NCBI GenBank assembly: GCA_036733985.1
Contig: DAIMZM010000002.1
Coordinates: forward strand, 1 to 57,698
Reading direction: 5' to 3'
Length of the DNA stretch: 57,698 nt
Origin: DAIMZM01 sp036733985
Lineage (GTDB): Bacteria; Bacillota; Dehalobacteriia; UBA4068
The translations under genes were made by a program, and so were the position numbers. Below are positions 34,846-42,855 of this stretch, piece by piece. The stretch's first letter is position 1. Every line of letters begins with the position of its first letter. The notes under the pieces are model-generated. The model was not told where the DNA came from. It worked only from the letters and a program-made list of their open reading frames with translations, and ran no database searches.

Positions 34846-35889
34846 TTACCAAACGCCGTTATAATAAGCCAGCAAGCCCTGGGGCGGCAGCAAATAAAGC
34901 AGGGTATCCAGCTCGCTTTTTTGGGCGTCCCGGCCCAACAGCAGGCCCAGCAGGCCTTTGGACGCAGCCGCCGGATAATAATCATAGACGTTGGCGACGC
35001 CGGTTTGTTCCATTAATTCCGCCAGGGCCTGGTCATAATCGCCCACTTCGTCAATGAGCCCGTTTTCCAGGGCCTGCCGGGCCGTATAAAGCCTGCCGTC
35101 CGCCAAAGGCCGCAGGGTTTCCTTATCCAGGCCCCGGCCTTCAGCCACCCAGTCCAGGAAATCCTCATAGTATTCGTCGATCATGCCCTGGTAGACGTCG
35201 ATGGTCTCCTGGGTGATGGGGGTCAGGCCGTTGGCCGCGTTCTTCTCGCCGCCGCTGGCCAGGTTATAGCTTTTCACCCCGTATTTTTCCAGCAGGCCGG
35301 TAAGGTCGATCAGATTGCCCATGGTCACGCCGATGCTGCCGGTGACGCAATAGGGGTTCATGACGATCTTATCCGCCGTGGCCAGCACCCAATAGCCGCC
35401 GCTGGCCGCGTAACTGTAGCCGTAAGCGTAAACGGGCCGCCCGGTCTCAGCCTGGTACGCCGCCACCTTTTGCCCCAGCTCGTCCGCTGCCAGGATCTGG
35501 CCGCCGGGGGAATCCACATACAGCAGCAGCCCGGCGTTCTGGTCGTCCGCCATCAGGCTGTCGATGGTATCCAGATAATACTGCTGGTCATAGGTCAGCT
35601 CCGTATAGCTGGAAAGATCCTGGCGGTAATTGCCTACGGTCATGGTCCCTTCCACATAAAGGACGGCCAAATAAGGCCCTGGCAGCCGGGCCAGGCTATC
35701 GTCCCGGGTTTCCCCTTTCAGCGGCAGGGTGGAGATCCACCAGGCAAACAGCACCAGGCAGGCCAGGACGGCCAGGAGTATCCACAGCCAGGCCAGGGAA
35801 CGCTTCCTGGGGGGCCGGGGCTGGTATTGGCTCTGCTGGTATTGCTGATAATACTGTTCGTTGCGGGTATCCTGGTAAGTTCCGCTCAT
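34846..35889 (-). CDS. sppA: Signal peptide peptidase SppA, S49 family
   Basis: 347 residues. Tyr/Gln/Pro-rich cytoplasmic N terminus, one membrane helix (LAWLWILLAVLACLVLFAWWIS), then the S49 serine protease domain: LYVDSPGGQILAADEL, SYAASGGYWVLATADKI with the nucleophile serine, SIGVTMGNL, and SGGEKNAANGL with the likely general-base lysine. Degrades residual signal peptides at the membrane. Start 35889 is favoured by AGAAGG seven bases upstream over two earlier in-frame Met codons. Confidence 0.9.
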   Translation of the reverse strand: MSGTYQDTRNEQYYQQYQQSQYQPRPPRKRSLAWLWILLAVLACLVLFAWWISTLPLKGETRDDSLARLPGPYLAVLYVEGTMTVGNYRQDLSSYTELTYDQQYYLDTIDSLMADDQNAGLLLYVDSPGGQILAADELGQKVAAYQAETGRPVYAYGYSYAASGGYWVLATADKIVMNPYCVTGSIGVTMGNLIDLTGLLEKYGVKSYNLASGGEKNAANGLTPITQETIDVYQGMIDEYYEDFLDWVAEGRGLDKETLRPLADGRLYTARQALENGLIDEVGDYDQALAELMEQTGVANVYDYYPAAASKGLLGLLLGRDAQKSELDTLLYLLPPQGLLAYYNGVW

Positions 35890-35949
35890 AGTGGCACCTT
35901 CTTTCATAAGTTTCACAGGCATAAGTTTCTCAGGGCAGGGGAGTAAGGT

Positions 35950-37416
35950 TCATTTTTTCCAGATGGCCGGGACGAACAGGGCTAAAACCGTGTAAATCTC
36001 CAGCCGGCCCGCCAGCATCAGGAAGCTGCTGACGATTTTGGCAAAGCCGGTCAGGCCCGCGTAATTGCCGGCCGGGCCGGTGGCCCCCTGGCCCGGGCCC
36101 ACATTGCCGATGCTGGAAACCGCGGCGGCGACGGCCTCCATCCAGGGCAGGCCGCTGATCATCAGCAGCAGGGAGCCGGCGGCGGACAAGACCAGATAAA
36201 GCAGGAGGAAGACCAAGACCCGGTGCAAGAGCTCCGGCGTCAGCCGGCGGCCGTTATACCTGACGCTGCTGACCAGGTCCGGCCGGATCAGGGTGGACAG
36301 GGACTGGCCGATGGCCTTGCCGCCGATCACCCAGCGGGAAAACTTCACCCCCGAGGCGGTGCTGCCGGAGCAGCCCCCGGCAAAGAGCAGCAGGAACAGG
36401 ATGCCCCGGGACAGGCTGGGCCAGAGATCATAATTGTCCGTGATAAAGCCGCCGGTGGAAATGATGCCCGCCACCTGGAAAAAGGCCTGGCGCAGGGCAG
36501 TGGGGATCTGGTCGCCGTAATAACCGTTCCTGAGCAGGTCCAGAGTGATCAGCAGCGTGGCGGCGGCCACCACGGCCAGATAAGCCCGGAGCTCATCTTC
36601 TTTCACCACATCCTGCCAGCGCCTCCGGATCAGCAGCAGGTAGAACAGGGAAAAGTTTATGCTGGACAGCACCAGGAACAGGCCCACGGCCCATTCGGTA
36701 ACCGGGCTGTCGTAAGCGGCGATGCTGGCGTTCTTGGTGGAAAAGCCGCCGGTGGAAACCGTGCTCATGGCATGGTTTACCGCGTCGAAAAGATCCATGC
36801 CGCACAGCAGCAGCGTCAGGGTGCAGAGCAGGGATAAGGCCAGGTAAACATAGAAGATCAGCTTGGCGTTATCCTCAATGCGCACCGCCAGGCGCTCGGA
36901 AAAAGCAGCGCCGGCGCTGTATTCCGCCTTGTAGAGGGAAAAGGCCTCGCCGGAGCTGTCCTTCTGGGCCAGGGCCACAAAGAGCAGCACAATACCGGCG
37001 CCGCCCAGCCAATGGGTCATGGAGCGCCACAGCAGCAGGCCCCGGGGCAATTCCTCGATATCCACCAGGGCTGAGGAGCCGGTGGTGGTGAAGCCGGACA
37101 CACTCTCAAAGAGGCAGCCGGCAAAATCCGGGAAGCAGCCGTAGAACTGATAGGGCAGGGCCCCGCAAAAGCCGGCCAGCAGCCAGACCGAGCTGACCAG
37201 CAAAAAGCTTTCCCGCAGATGCATGCTCTTCCGCCGGTAGCCCCGGCACAGCCAGAGCAGCAAAGCCCCCAGGGAGCCGGTGACGGCGGCGGAGAGGGCA
37301 AAGGCCAAGGCGTCGTCCTGGCGAAAGAGCAAGGCGGAGAGCAGCGGCAGCAGCATGGCGGCAGCCAGGATCAGCAGGATCCGGCCGATCAGGTAAAAGA
37401 CCCGGCCCGGATGCAT
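35950..37416 (-). CDS. trkH: Potassium uptake protein TrkH/KtrB family
   Basis: 488 residues with four M1-P-M2 repeats typical of Trk/Ktr channels; selectivity-filter-like segments include SVSGFTTTGSSA, MSTVSTGGFSTKN, GIISTGGFITDN and SSIGNVGPGQG. Moves K+ across the membrane with a TrkA gating ring. The ATG directly abuts the trkA stop codon, so the two are translated together. Confidence 0.94.
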   Translation of the reverse strand: MHPGRVFYLIGRILLILAAAMLLPLLSALLFRQDDALAFALSAAVTGSLGALLLWLCRGYRRKSMHLRESFLLVSSVWLLAGFCGALPYQFYGCFPDFAGCLFESVSGFTTTGSSALVDIEELPRGLLLWRSMTHWLGGAGIVLLFVALAQKDSSGEAFSLYKAEYSAGAAFSERLAVRIEDNAKLIFYVYLALSLLCTLTLLLCGMDLFDAVNHAMSTVSTGGFSTKNASIAAYDSPVTEWAVGLFLVLSSINFSLFYLLLIRRRWQDVVKEDELRAYLAVVAAATLLITLDLLRNGYYGDQIPTALRQAFFQVAGIISTGGFITDNYDLWPSLSRGILFLLLFAGGCSGSTASGVKFSRWVIGGKAIGQSLSTLIRPDLVSSVRYNGRRLTPELLHRVLVFLLLYLVLSAAGSLLLMISGLPWMEAVAAAVSSIGNVGPGQGATGPAGNYAGLTGFAKIVSSFLMLAGRLEIYTVLALFVPAIWKK

Positions 37417-38772
37417 CTAGTCTTCCTCCCCGGCGATCAGGGCTTCCACCTTGGCCAGGGCTTCCGGCAGGCAAAAGACAATGGCCGTATCCCCGGGCAG
37501 GACCCGGTCCCGGCCCTGGGGAATGATATACTGGCTGCCCCGGATCAGCATGCAGATCAGGGCCCCTTCCGGAAAGCCCATTTCCATCAGGGTCTTGCCC
37601 GCGGCCCGGGCATGGGCGGGCACCCGGTATTCGGTGATCTGGCCCTCGCTGTTATTGAAGCGGGAGAGGGAGAGGATCCGGTTGCGGTTAATAAAGCGGA
37701 GGATGGCGTCGGCGGTGAGGCGGGCCGGGCAAACCACCACATCCATGCCGGCCTTTTCCATGACGCCGGCATATTCCAGGCCCCGGATCTGGATGATCAC
37801 CTTATGGGCGCCCAGGCTTTTGGCCAGCACCCCGCCGAACAGGTTGTCCTTGTCGTCCTCGGTCACCGCCACGAACACATCGGCGGCCCCCACATTCTCC
37901 TCTTCATATAAGGAAAGATTGGCGCCGCTGGTGTTGATGACCACGGTGTGCCGCAGATTGGCGGAAAGCTCCTCGCAGCGCAGATGATCCGGCTCAAAGA
38001 TTTTCACGTTCAGCCGGCGGCCGCTGTTTTCCAGGGTTTCGGCCAGATAATAGCCGGGTAAATTGCCGCCCAGGATCATGATGTTCCGGGGCTTTTTGGC
38101 AACCTCGATATGGAAATATTCCTCCACCTGCCGCATTTCGCTGGTTTTGGCCAGCAACAGCACGGCGTCGCCCAGCATCAGGCTGGCGTCGCCCTTGGGA
38201 ATCAGCAGGCGGCCCGCCCTTTCGATGGCCACCACGATACAGGGCACGGGAAAGCGCAGGTCTTTTAGGGGGATGCCCAGCCGGTCCCCGTTTACCGCCA
38301 GCTTCACCTCCACCATCTGCACCTGGCCGTCGCCAAAGAAGGCCACGTAATCCGCTTCCGGGAAGGCGATCAGCTTGGCGATTTCCCGGGCCGTGACCTT
38401 TTCCGGATTGATCATCATATCCACGCCCAGGGCTTTCAGGCGGGCGGCGTCGTCAAAATCGCTGTAGCCGGGATTCCGCACCCGGGCCACCGTACTTTTG
38501 GCGCCGGCGTTTTTGGCGATGAAGCCGGCCACCATATTCAGCTCGTCCTTTTCCGTCACGGCGATCAGCAGATCCGCATGCTGAATATCCGCCTGGCCCA
38601 AGGTATCCAGGCGGGCGGCGTTGCCCTGTATGGTATGCACGTTGAAGTGCTCTTCCAGAATATCCAGGCGGTGGCGGTTCACATCAATGGCCGTCACCTG
38701 ATGCCCGGCGGCGCATAGATTGGCTACCAGGGAATAGCCCACCTTTCCCGCGCCTACCACAATCGTTTTCAT
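37417..38772 (-). CDS. trkA: Trk system potassium uptake protein TrkA
   Basis: 451 residues: two tandem RCK units, each with a Rossmann nucleotide-binding half (VVGAGKVGYSLVANL; IMILGGNLPGYYLAETL) and a C-terminal TrkA_C half. Cytoplasmic regulatory ring of TrkH, gated by nucleotides. Start 38772 follows GGAGG; an upstream in-frame extension is non-homologous. Its promoter lies about 60 bp upstream. Confidence 0.95.
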   Translation of the reverse strand: MKTIVVGAGKVGYSLVANLCAAGHQVTAIDVNRHRLDILEEHFNVHTIQGNAARLDTLGQADIQHADLLIAVTEKDELNMVAGFIAKNAGAKSTVARVRNPGYSDFDDAARLKALGVDMMINPEKVTAREIAKLIAFPEADYVAFFGDGQVQMVEVKLAVNGDRLGIPLKDLRFPVPCIVVAIERAGRLLIPKGDASLMLGDAVLLLAKTSEMRQVEEYFHIEVAKKPRNIMILGGNLPGYYLAETLENSGRRLNVKIFEPDHLRCEELSANLRHTVVINTSGANLSLYEEENVGAADVFVAVTEDDKDNLFGGVLAKSLGAHKVIIQIRGLEYAGVMEKAGMDVVVCPARLTADAILRFINRNRILSLSRFNNSEGQITEYRVPAHARAAGKTLMEMGFPEGALICMLIRGSQYIIPQGRDRVLPGDTAIVFCLPEALAKVEALIAGEED

Positions 38773-38824
38773 CAAAATCCTCCGGCAGGCAATTCCTGCA
38801 AAATTCATCTCCCCGCAAATATGT

Positions 38825-38853
38825 ATTATACCAAAAGCGTAAAATAAAAGCAA
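38825..38853 (-). promoter_or_regulatory. Promoter of trkA-trkH
   Basis: Minus strand TTGCTT, 17-bp spacer, TATAAT (38830-38825). Confidence 0.6.
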
Positions 38854-38910
38854 AGCTTATTGGAAACAGGCCGCTTGGGCCCTGGCCTCTAAAATCAGGT
38901 AAAATAATCA

Positions 38911-38939
38911 TTGGCTATTCAAAGGTTATATGGTAGAAT
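38911..38939 (+). promoter_or_regulatory. Promoter of WG-repeat protein gene
   Basis: TTGGCT, 17-bp spacer, TAGAAT (38934-38939), 25 bp before the GTG start. Divergent from the trkA promoter. Confidence 0.6.
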
Positions 38940-38963
38940 AGCTGTGATTAGGGGGAAAAGAAT

Positions 38964-39881
38964 GTGACCATCAAAAAGGCTGAAGGACAGACGCTGCTGA
39001 CCCTGCTGCGCCTGGTCATTGTCTCCGTCGCCCTGCTGGGCGGCTGGGGTATGCAGAGCATAGCGGACGCGGTGTTCAATTTTGCATATAATTCAAAAGC
39101 GATTATCTCTAATTTCCTTTACGAAGACGATGCGTCCCCGGTTGTGGAGGGCAGGCTCTATGTGCTCTATTATGATGAGCATGACGAAGCCGAGCGCGCC
39201 ACCCGCCATGTCTACAAGCATTATTATGTCACCGGCCAGGAAGGGGCCCTGGGCCTGAAGGACAGCGCGGGCAGAACCGTGCTGGAAGCGGGCTATCAGG
39301 ATATCCTGGTGCTGCCCGCCGCTTTCCTGTTGAAAGAAGGGGACGTCTGGCGCTTCTACGACCAGGAATTGAACCCCCTTTCCGAACAGGCCTGGGACGG
39401 CGTGGAGCTGGAGCTGGCGGAGAATGGCCGGATCAGCAGCGACCTGGTTAAGGTGGAGCTGGGCGGCCTGTTCGGCGCCGCGGATATGCAGGGGCATGTG
39501 CTGGTGGAACCCATCTACGAGGAATTGGAGCTCTATACCTTTGCCGCGGATTGGGCTATTAACCGGGTGCGCTATGAAGGCCGCTACGGCTATATCGACA
39601 GCAATGGCAATATCGTCATCGACCTGATTTATGATTATGCGGTGATGAGCAGCTTTACCGTATATGATCAAACGGAAACCGAGGCGGGGGAAACGGCGGC
39701 GGAAGGCGGGGAAGGGGAAGAGCCTGCCGGCATTGAGCTGCCCATTGTCTATGTGCTGAAGGACGGGGATTGGGGCGGCATTTATAAACGGGCGGATAAT
39801 TCCGCCACCGGCGTGGATTGGCAGGTGGAACCCAGCGCCCAGGTGGTGCTGGACTATGTGAACGGCCAGGACGCGGTATAG
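38964..39881 (+). CDS. WG-repeat protein with N-terminal membrane anchor
   Basis: 305 residues. One N-terminal hydrophobic helix (LLRLVIVSVALLGGWGM) acts as anchor or uncleaved signal. WG-type beta repeats follow: GLKDSAGRTVLEAGYQDI, GAADMQGHVLVEPIYEEL and YGYIDSNGNIVIDLIYDY. A Glu-rich segment (about 240-255) precedes the last unit. Start is GTG 38964 after AGGGGG; the overlapping ATG at 38962 is followed at once by a stop. Role unknown; WG proteins are usually surface or protein-binding modules. Confidence 0.78.
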   Translation: MTIKKAEGQTLLTLLRLVIVSVALLGGWGMQSIADAVFNFAYNSKAIISNFLYEDDASPVVEGRLYVLYYDEHDEAERATRHVYKHYYVTGQEGALGLKDSAGRTVLEAGYQDILVLPAAFLLKEGDVWRFYDQELNPLSEQAWDGVELELAENGRISSDLVKVELGGLFGAADMQGHVLVEPIYEELELYTFAADWAINRVRYEGRYGYIDSNGNIVIDLIYDYAVMSSFTVYDQTETEAGETAAEGGEGEEPAGIELPIVYVLKDGDWGGIYKRADNSATGVDWQVEPSAQVVLDYVNGQDAV

Positions 39882-39918
39882 GGCGGAAACGCCTTAGGGC
39901 GGCGTTTATCAGCATAAC

Positions 39919-39948
39919 AAAGCACCGGCGCGTATACGCCGGTGCTTT
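39919..39948. terminator. Terminator after WG-repeat gene, also near the SRP RNA end
   Basis: 12-bp perfect stem AAAGCACCGGCG/CGCCGGTGCTTT. The plus tail is CTTTAGTTT. On the minus strand it lies just after the SRP RNA 3' end and may help terminate it, though the U tract is poor. Confidence 0.65.
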
Positions 39949-40051
39949 AGTTTGCCGTGCGCCTGGCCTCGAACAGGGCCTTCCGGCCGCTTTCCCACAG
40001 CCAGCTCAAATCAGGCGCTCCCACGGCGCCCGGGACCAATCCGCTTACCGC

Positions 40052-40106
40052 TGCTTCCTTCCGGACCTGACGGGGTTCACGGCAGCCCGCCGCGCGGGAC
40101 CCGATC
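40052..40106. repeat. 55-bp sequence duplicated across the N gap, copy 1
   Basis: Identical to 40207-40261. It covers the SRP RNA domain IV core and ends exactly at the first N. Read as two contig ends sharing one 55-base overlap. Confidence 0.9.
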
Positions 40107-40206
40107 NNNNNNNNNNNNNNNNNNNNNNNNNNNNNNNNNNNNNNNNNNNNNNNNNNNNNNNNNNNNNNNNNNNNNNNNNNNNNNNNNNNNNNNNNNNNNN
40201 NNNNNN
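40107..40206. other. Assembly gap, 100 N
   Basis: Exactly 100 N, the conventional placeholder length for a gap of unknown size. It carries no sequence information. Confidence 0.99.
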
Positions 40207-40261
40207 TGCTTCCTTCCGGACCTGACGGGGTTCACGGCAGCCCGCCGCGCGGGACCCGATC
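40207..40261. repeat. 55-bp sequence duplicated across the N gap, copy 2
   Basis: Identical to 40052-40106; begins at the first base after the N run. Confidence 0.9.
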
Positions 40262-40416
40262 ATCAACACCGCTTATGAGGCGCTCTGCCACAAGGCCTGC
40301 CCTCAACCAGTACTCGACCCCCCGTATAGCGGGTTTGGGGTTACAAGGCTCCGCTAATGCCCCGTCCAGCACGGCAAAAATGAGAACAAATGGGTAAAAA
40401 CAATGATTGACTAGGA

Positions 40417-40434
40417 TGTCAATGGATTTTGACA
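40417..40434. promoter_or_regulatory. TGTCA-N8-TGACA palindrome at the SRP RNA promoter
   Basis: Inverted repeat extending to GATGTCAA/TTGACATC (40415-40436). On the minus strand one arm supplies TTGACA, a consensus -35 box 17 bp from a weak TTTTAC. It could therefore be an operator over the SRP RNA promoter. The same geometry recurs at 42087. Confidence 0.45.
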
Positions 40435-40447
40435 TCTATTTATTTTA

Positions 40448-41122
40448 TCAAAGTGTGGAACCGCTGTCAACGTTTTTCTGATCAGACACGGCCTTTTCCA
40501 CCTCGCCGCAGCGCAGCTGCAGCTTGGTGATGGCGTCGTTCAGGCGCAGGAATTCCTGGAGCACCGGATCCGGAAGATGCACCTGATCCAAATCGCAGGA
40601 GGGCATGCGGCCGCCCTTTTGCTTCACCGCCCGGCCGGGTATGCCGGTTACCGTGGTATCTGAAGGAATGGCCCGGAGCACCACGGAATTAGCGCCGATC
40701 TGGCAGTTGTCCCCGATGGTGAAGGGGCCCAGGATCTTGGCGCCGGCGCCGATCAGCACATTATTGCCAATGGTGGGATGGCGCTTGCCCGTATCCTTGC
40801 CTGTGCCGCCCAGGGTCACGCCGTGGTAAATCGTACAGTTATCCCCCACCACCGCGGTCTCGCCGATGACGATGCCCATGCCGTGGTCGATAAACAGATT
40901 CCTGCCCAGCGTCGCGCCGGGGTGGATCTCAATGCCGGTGAAAAACCTGCCCAGTTGGGAAAAAAGCCTGGCCAGGAAAAAACAGCGGTGGCGATAAAAA
41001 AAGTGCGCCGGTTTATGCCAGACCAGGGCATGGAAGCCGGCATAAAGCAAAATGACTTCCCAGACATTCTGGGCGGCGGGATCCTTTTGCGCCATGTTTT
41101 TTGCGTCAGACCACAAAGACAT
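40448..41122 (-). CDS. cysE: Serine O-acetyltransferase
   Basis: 224 residues. Makes O-acetylserine for cysteine synthesis. An N-terminal helical region (FYRHRCFFLARLFSQLGRFFTGIEIHPGA) precedes the left-handed beta-helix of hexapeptide repeats, with active-site IDHGMGIVIGETAVVG and YHGVTLGGTGK. It has the shorter EpsC/CysE form seen in Firmicutes. The ATG follows GGAGGTAGG. It lies alone between the histidine kinase and the SRP RNA. Confidence 0.95.
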   Translation of the reverse strand: MSLWSDAKNMAQKDPAAQNVWEVILLYAGFHALVWHKPAHFFYRHRCFFLARLFSQLGRFFTGIEIHPGATLGRNLFIDHGMGIVIGETAVVGDNCTIYHGVTLGGTGKDTGKRHPTIGNNVLIGAGAKILGPFTIGDNCQIGANSVVLRAIPSDTTVTGIPGRAVKQKGGRMPSCDLDQVHLPDPVLQEFLRLNDAITKLQLRCGEVEKAVSDQKNVDSGSTL

Positions 41123-41255
41123 ATCCTACCTCCGCGCTAAGAATTATTGCTACATTATACTAGCCAAAGGGGAAAAATGCAATAATTAAACGCGTAAGGT
41201 TAAAAATACAGAATATTACAAAAGATTAGCCAAATCCTGGCCTGGTCTGACAGGC

Positions 41256-41975
41256 TCAGGCCGGTAAACGCAAGGAGAAATCCGCGCCGCCGCCGGGAGC
41301 TGCCGCATAGTTCAGCTCACCCCCGTGTTCCTCCGCGATACAGCGGCAGATGGCCAGGCCCAAGCCGCTGCCATGGTCTTTGGTGGTATAATGGGGTTCG
41401 AAAATATGGGCCAGGCAATCCGCCGGCACGCCGGGGCCGTCGTCCCGGATCGTCAGCACTTGCCAGCCCGGCTCCTCTTCCAGCAACAGCGAAACATGGC
41501 CGCCCCGGCCGCAGGCGTCGGAAGCATTGACGATCAGGTTGACCAGAACCTGGCGCAAATGCTGCTCCTCGCCGTAAACCGGCGGCAGGGCCTCGGGGAT
41601 CTGCAGCTCCAGTTCCTGGCAGCGGCTGATCAGCAGGCTGCGCAGCAGCTGGCAGGTCTGGCGGCAGAGCTGTACCAAAAGCAAGGGCTCCCGCCGGGCG
41701 TCTCCCACCCGGCCCAATTGCAGATATTGATTGATCAGATTATCCATGCGGCAGATTTCCTCGCGGATCATGGATAAGCGATCGATATGCTGCTCCTTGC
41801 CCTGCACCTGCAGCAAACGGCTGAGCAGCTGTACCTGAGCGGCAATCGCGTTCAGCGGTGATCGCAGCTCATGGGCCATGGTCACCGCCTGTTCGCCCAG
41901 CAACCGCAGCATATCTTCCCGATATAGCCCGGGACCCAGCTTCGTGTCATCGCGTTCGTCCAGCATCAGACTCAT
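41256..41975 (-). CDS. Sensorless cytoplasmic histidine kinase
   Basis: 239 residues consisting only of a kinase core: HisKA with H35 in TMAHELRSPLNAI, N box NLIVNASDACGRG, G1 DDGPGVP, F box FEPHYTTKDHG and G2 GSGLGLAI. No membrane segment, PAS or other sensor; only about 20 residues precede the H-box helix. No response regulator is adjacent. Such orphan soluble kinases in spore formers often feed the Spo0A phosphorelay, but that is inference. The ATG follows GGGGGAGG. Confidence 0.87.
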   Translation of the reverse strand: MSLMLDERDDTKLGPGLYREDMLRLLGEQAVTMAHELRSPLNAIAAQVQLLSRLLQVQGKEQHIDRLSMIREEICRMDNLINQYLQLGRVGDARREPLLLVQLCRQTCQLLRSLLISRCQELELQIPEALPPVYGEEQHLRQVLVNLIVNASDACGRGGHVSLLLEEEPGWQVLTIRDDGPGVPADCLAHIFEPHYTTKDHGSGLGLAICRCIAEEHGGELNYAAAPGGGADFSLRLPA

Positions 41976-42086
41976 GGCAACGCCTCCCCCTAATAAATAA
42001 ACGCTGCTCTAGTAAAAGACAGGTCATGCGACAGACAGATAAGGATAATAGCTTCGCCAACTATCAAAAGAACCCTGTTGATTAAT

Positions 42087-42104
42087 TGTCAATATTTTAT
42101 GACA
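42087..42104. promoter_or_regulatory. TGTCA-N8-TGACA palindrome upstream of the kinase
   Basis: Same arms and spacing as the site at 40417, about 110 bp ahead of the kinase start. Candidate operator. Confidence 0.4.
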
Positions 42105-42240
42105 TTTCCGCTGAATTTTCATTTTTTTTCTGTTTCATCCGCAAGAACTCATTTTTAGCTGGGGATATACCCTTGTCAACCCCCTAGATGCCTCCTTTAG
42201 TCACTGAAAGCGTACCAGATAAACCTAGTTATAAACAAAG

Positions 42241-42289
42241 TTATCCACACTATCCACAAGAAAACATCCACCAAAAAAAATTATCCAGG
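42241..42289 (+). promoter_or_regulatory. DnaA-box cluster candidate
   Basis: TTATCCACA, a perfect DnaA box, at 42241-42249, followed without a gap by CTATCCACA (one mismatch), then ATCCACC- and TTATCCAGG-type weaker sites, all in one orientation beside A-rich sequence. A DnaA-binding regulatory site is plausible; a replication origin is not supported, as dnaA and dnaN are absent. Confidence 0.5.
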
Positions 42290-42414
42290 GGATAAAGCTG
42301 TCGAAAAGTGCCGCTTTGATAAGGATCGCGCCCAAGTCTCTTCCCGGAATAGCGGGTTTTATGTAGGCTTTTGTTGAAAAACCCCCAGTGCTGAAAAAAA
42401 TTTTCAGCCCCGGC

Positions 42415-42443
42415 TTGACAAAATCTCCGGCCTCTTGTATACT
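42415..42443 (+). promoter_or_regulatory. Promoter of gntR-ABC operon
   Basis: TTGACA (42415-42420), 17-bp spacer, TATACT (42438-42443). A perfect 10-bp palindrome TAGTTAACTA (42449-42458), flanked by TTGTAT and ATACAA arms, covers the predicted start site and is a likely autoregulatory GntR operator. Confidence 0.8.
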
Positions 42444-42483
42444 TGTTCTAGTTAACTAATACAATTATACAGGAGGTGTTGAC

Positions 42484-42855
42484 ATGCGTTGGGAATTTGA
42501 GCCGGAGCGCCCCATTTATTCACAATTAATGGAGCAGGTCAGTTTGTTTATTATCTCCGGCGTTTATCCGCCGGGCAGCCGTTTGCCCTCTGTGCGGGAG
42601 CTGGCGGCAGAGGCCAGGGTGAATCCGAACACCATGCAGCGGGCTCTGGCGGAATTGGAAAGCACAGGGTTGGTTTATTCCGAGCGTACATCCGGGCGCT
42701 TTGTCACAGAGGACCGGGCTTTAATCGAAGGAGGAAAGAGAATGCTGGCGCAACAAATCATCAATGATTTCTTCAGCCGCATGGAGAAGCTGGGCCTGAG
42801 CCGTGAAGCAGCCCTGGCCCTGGCCACCGCTGCCGCAGAGGAGGGATTGGCATGA
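42484..42855 (+). CDS. GntR family regulator, YtrA subfamily
   Basis: 123 residues. N-terminal winged helix: PIYSQLMEQVSLFIISGVYPPG, LPSVRELAAEARVNPNTMQRAL (recognition region) and SERTSGRFV. The short C-terminal helical tail (about 45 residues) is the YtrA type rather than a ligand-binding domain. It probably represses its own operon until a cell-wall or antibiotic signal appears. AGGAGGTG precedes the ATG. Its stop overlaps the ABC start as ATGA. Confidence 0.92.
   Translation: MRWEFEPERPIYSQLMEQVSLFIISGVYPPGSRLPSVRELAAEARVNPNTMQRALAELESTGLVYSERTSGRFVTEDRALIEGGKRMLAQQIINDFFSRMEKLGLSREAALALATAAAEEGLA

Larger units (their letters stand above)
39951..40378 (-). ncRNA. ffs: Large SRP RNA (scRNA), interrupted by an assembly gap
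   Basis: Minus strand. The 5' end TTGCCGTGC pairs with the 3' end GCGCACGGCAA. The Alu-domain region resembles Bacillus scRNA, and the domain IV core GTCAGGTCCGGAAGGAAGCA is intact. The annotated span is 428 bp, but it contains 100 N plus a second copy of 55 bp; removing these 155 bp gives 273 nt, essentially the Bacillus length (about 271). So the gene is probably complete and the gap an artefact. The RNA scaffolds Ffh for co-translational membrane targeting. Location near dnaX-ybaB-recR matches Bacillus. Confidence 0.93.
41976..42483. other. 508-bp AT-rich spacer with regulatory-looking sites
   Basis: Gene-free and much more AT-rich than its surroundings. From left to right it holds a TGTCA-N8-TGACA palindrome (42087-42104), a run of DnaA-box-like nonamers (42241-42289), a short hairpin CTGAAAA/TTTTCAG (42391-42407), and the GntR operon promoter and palindrome. 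It separates a leftward gene (kinase) from a rightward operon. No small gene with a ribosome site was found. Confidence 0.7.

Noticed and set aside
34715..34985. 90-residue extension of the lipoprotein
   Set aside because: It overlaps sppA coding sequence and would bury the lipoprotein signal peptide.
39818..40278. Open frames running through the N gap
   Set aside because: They include undetermined residues and lie over the SRP RNA, which is not translated.
39951..40378. Two tandem SRP RNA genes
   Set aside because: Only the 55-base core is duplicated, it abuts the N run exactly on both sides, and the joined length equals one normal gene.
41976..42483. Replication origin
   Set aside because: Only one perfect DnaA box, no dnaA, dnaN, recF or gyrB nearby, and genes on the right return to the minus strand after 5 kb. 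A DnaA-binding regulatory site is the stronger reading.
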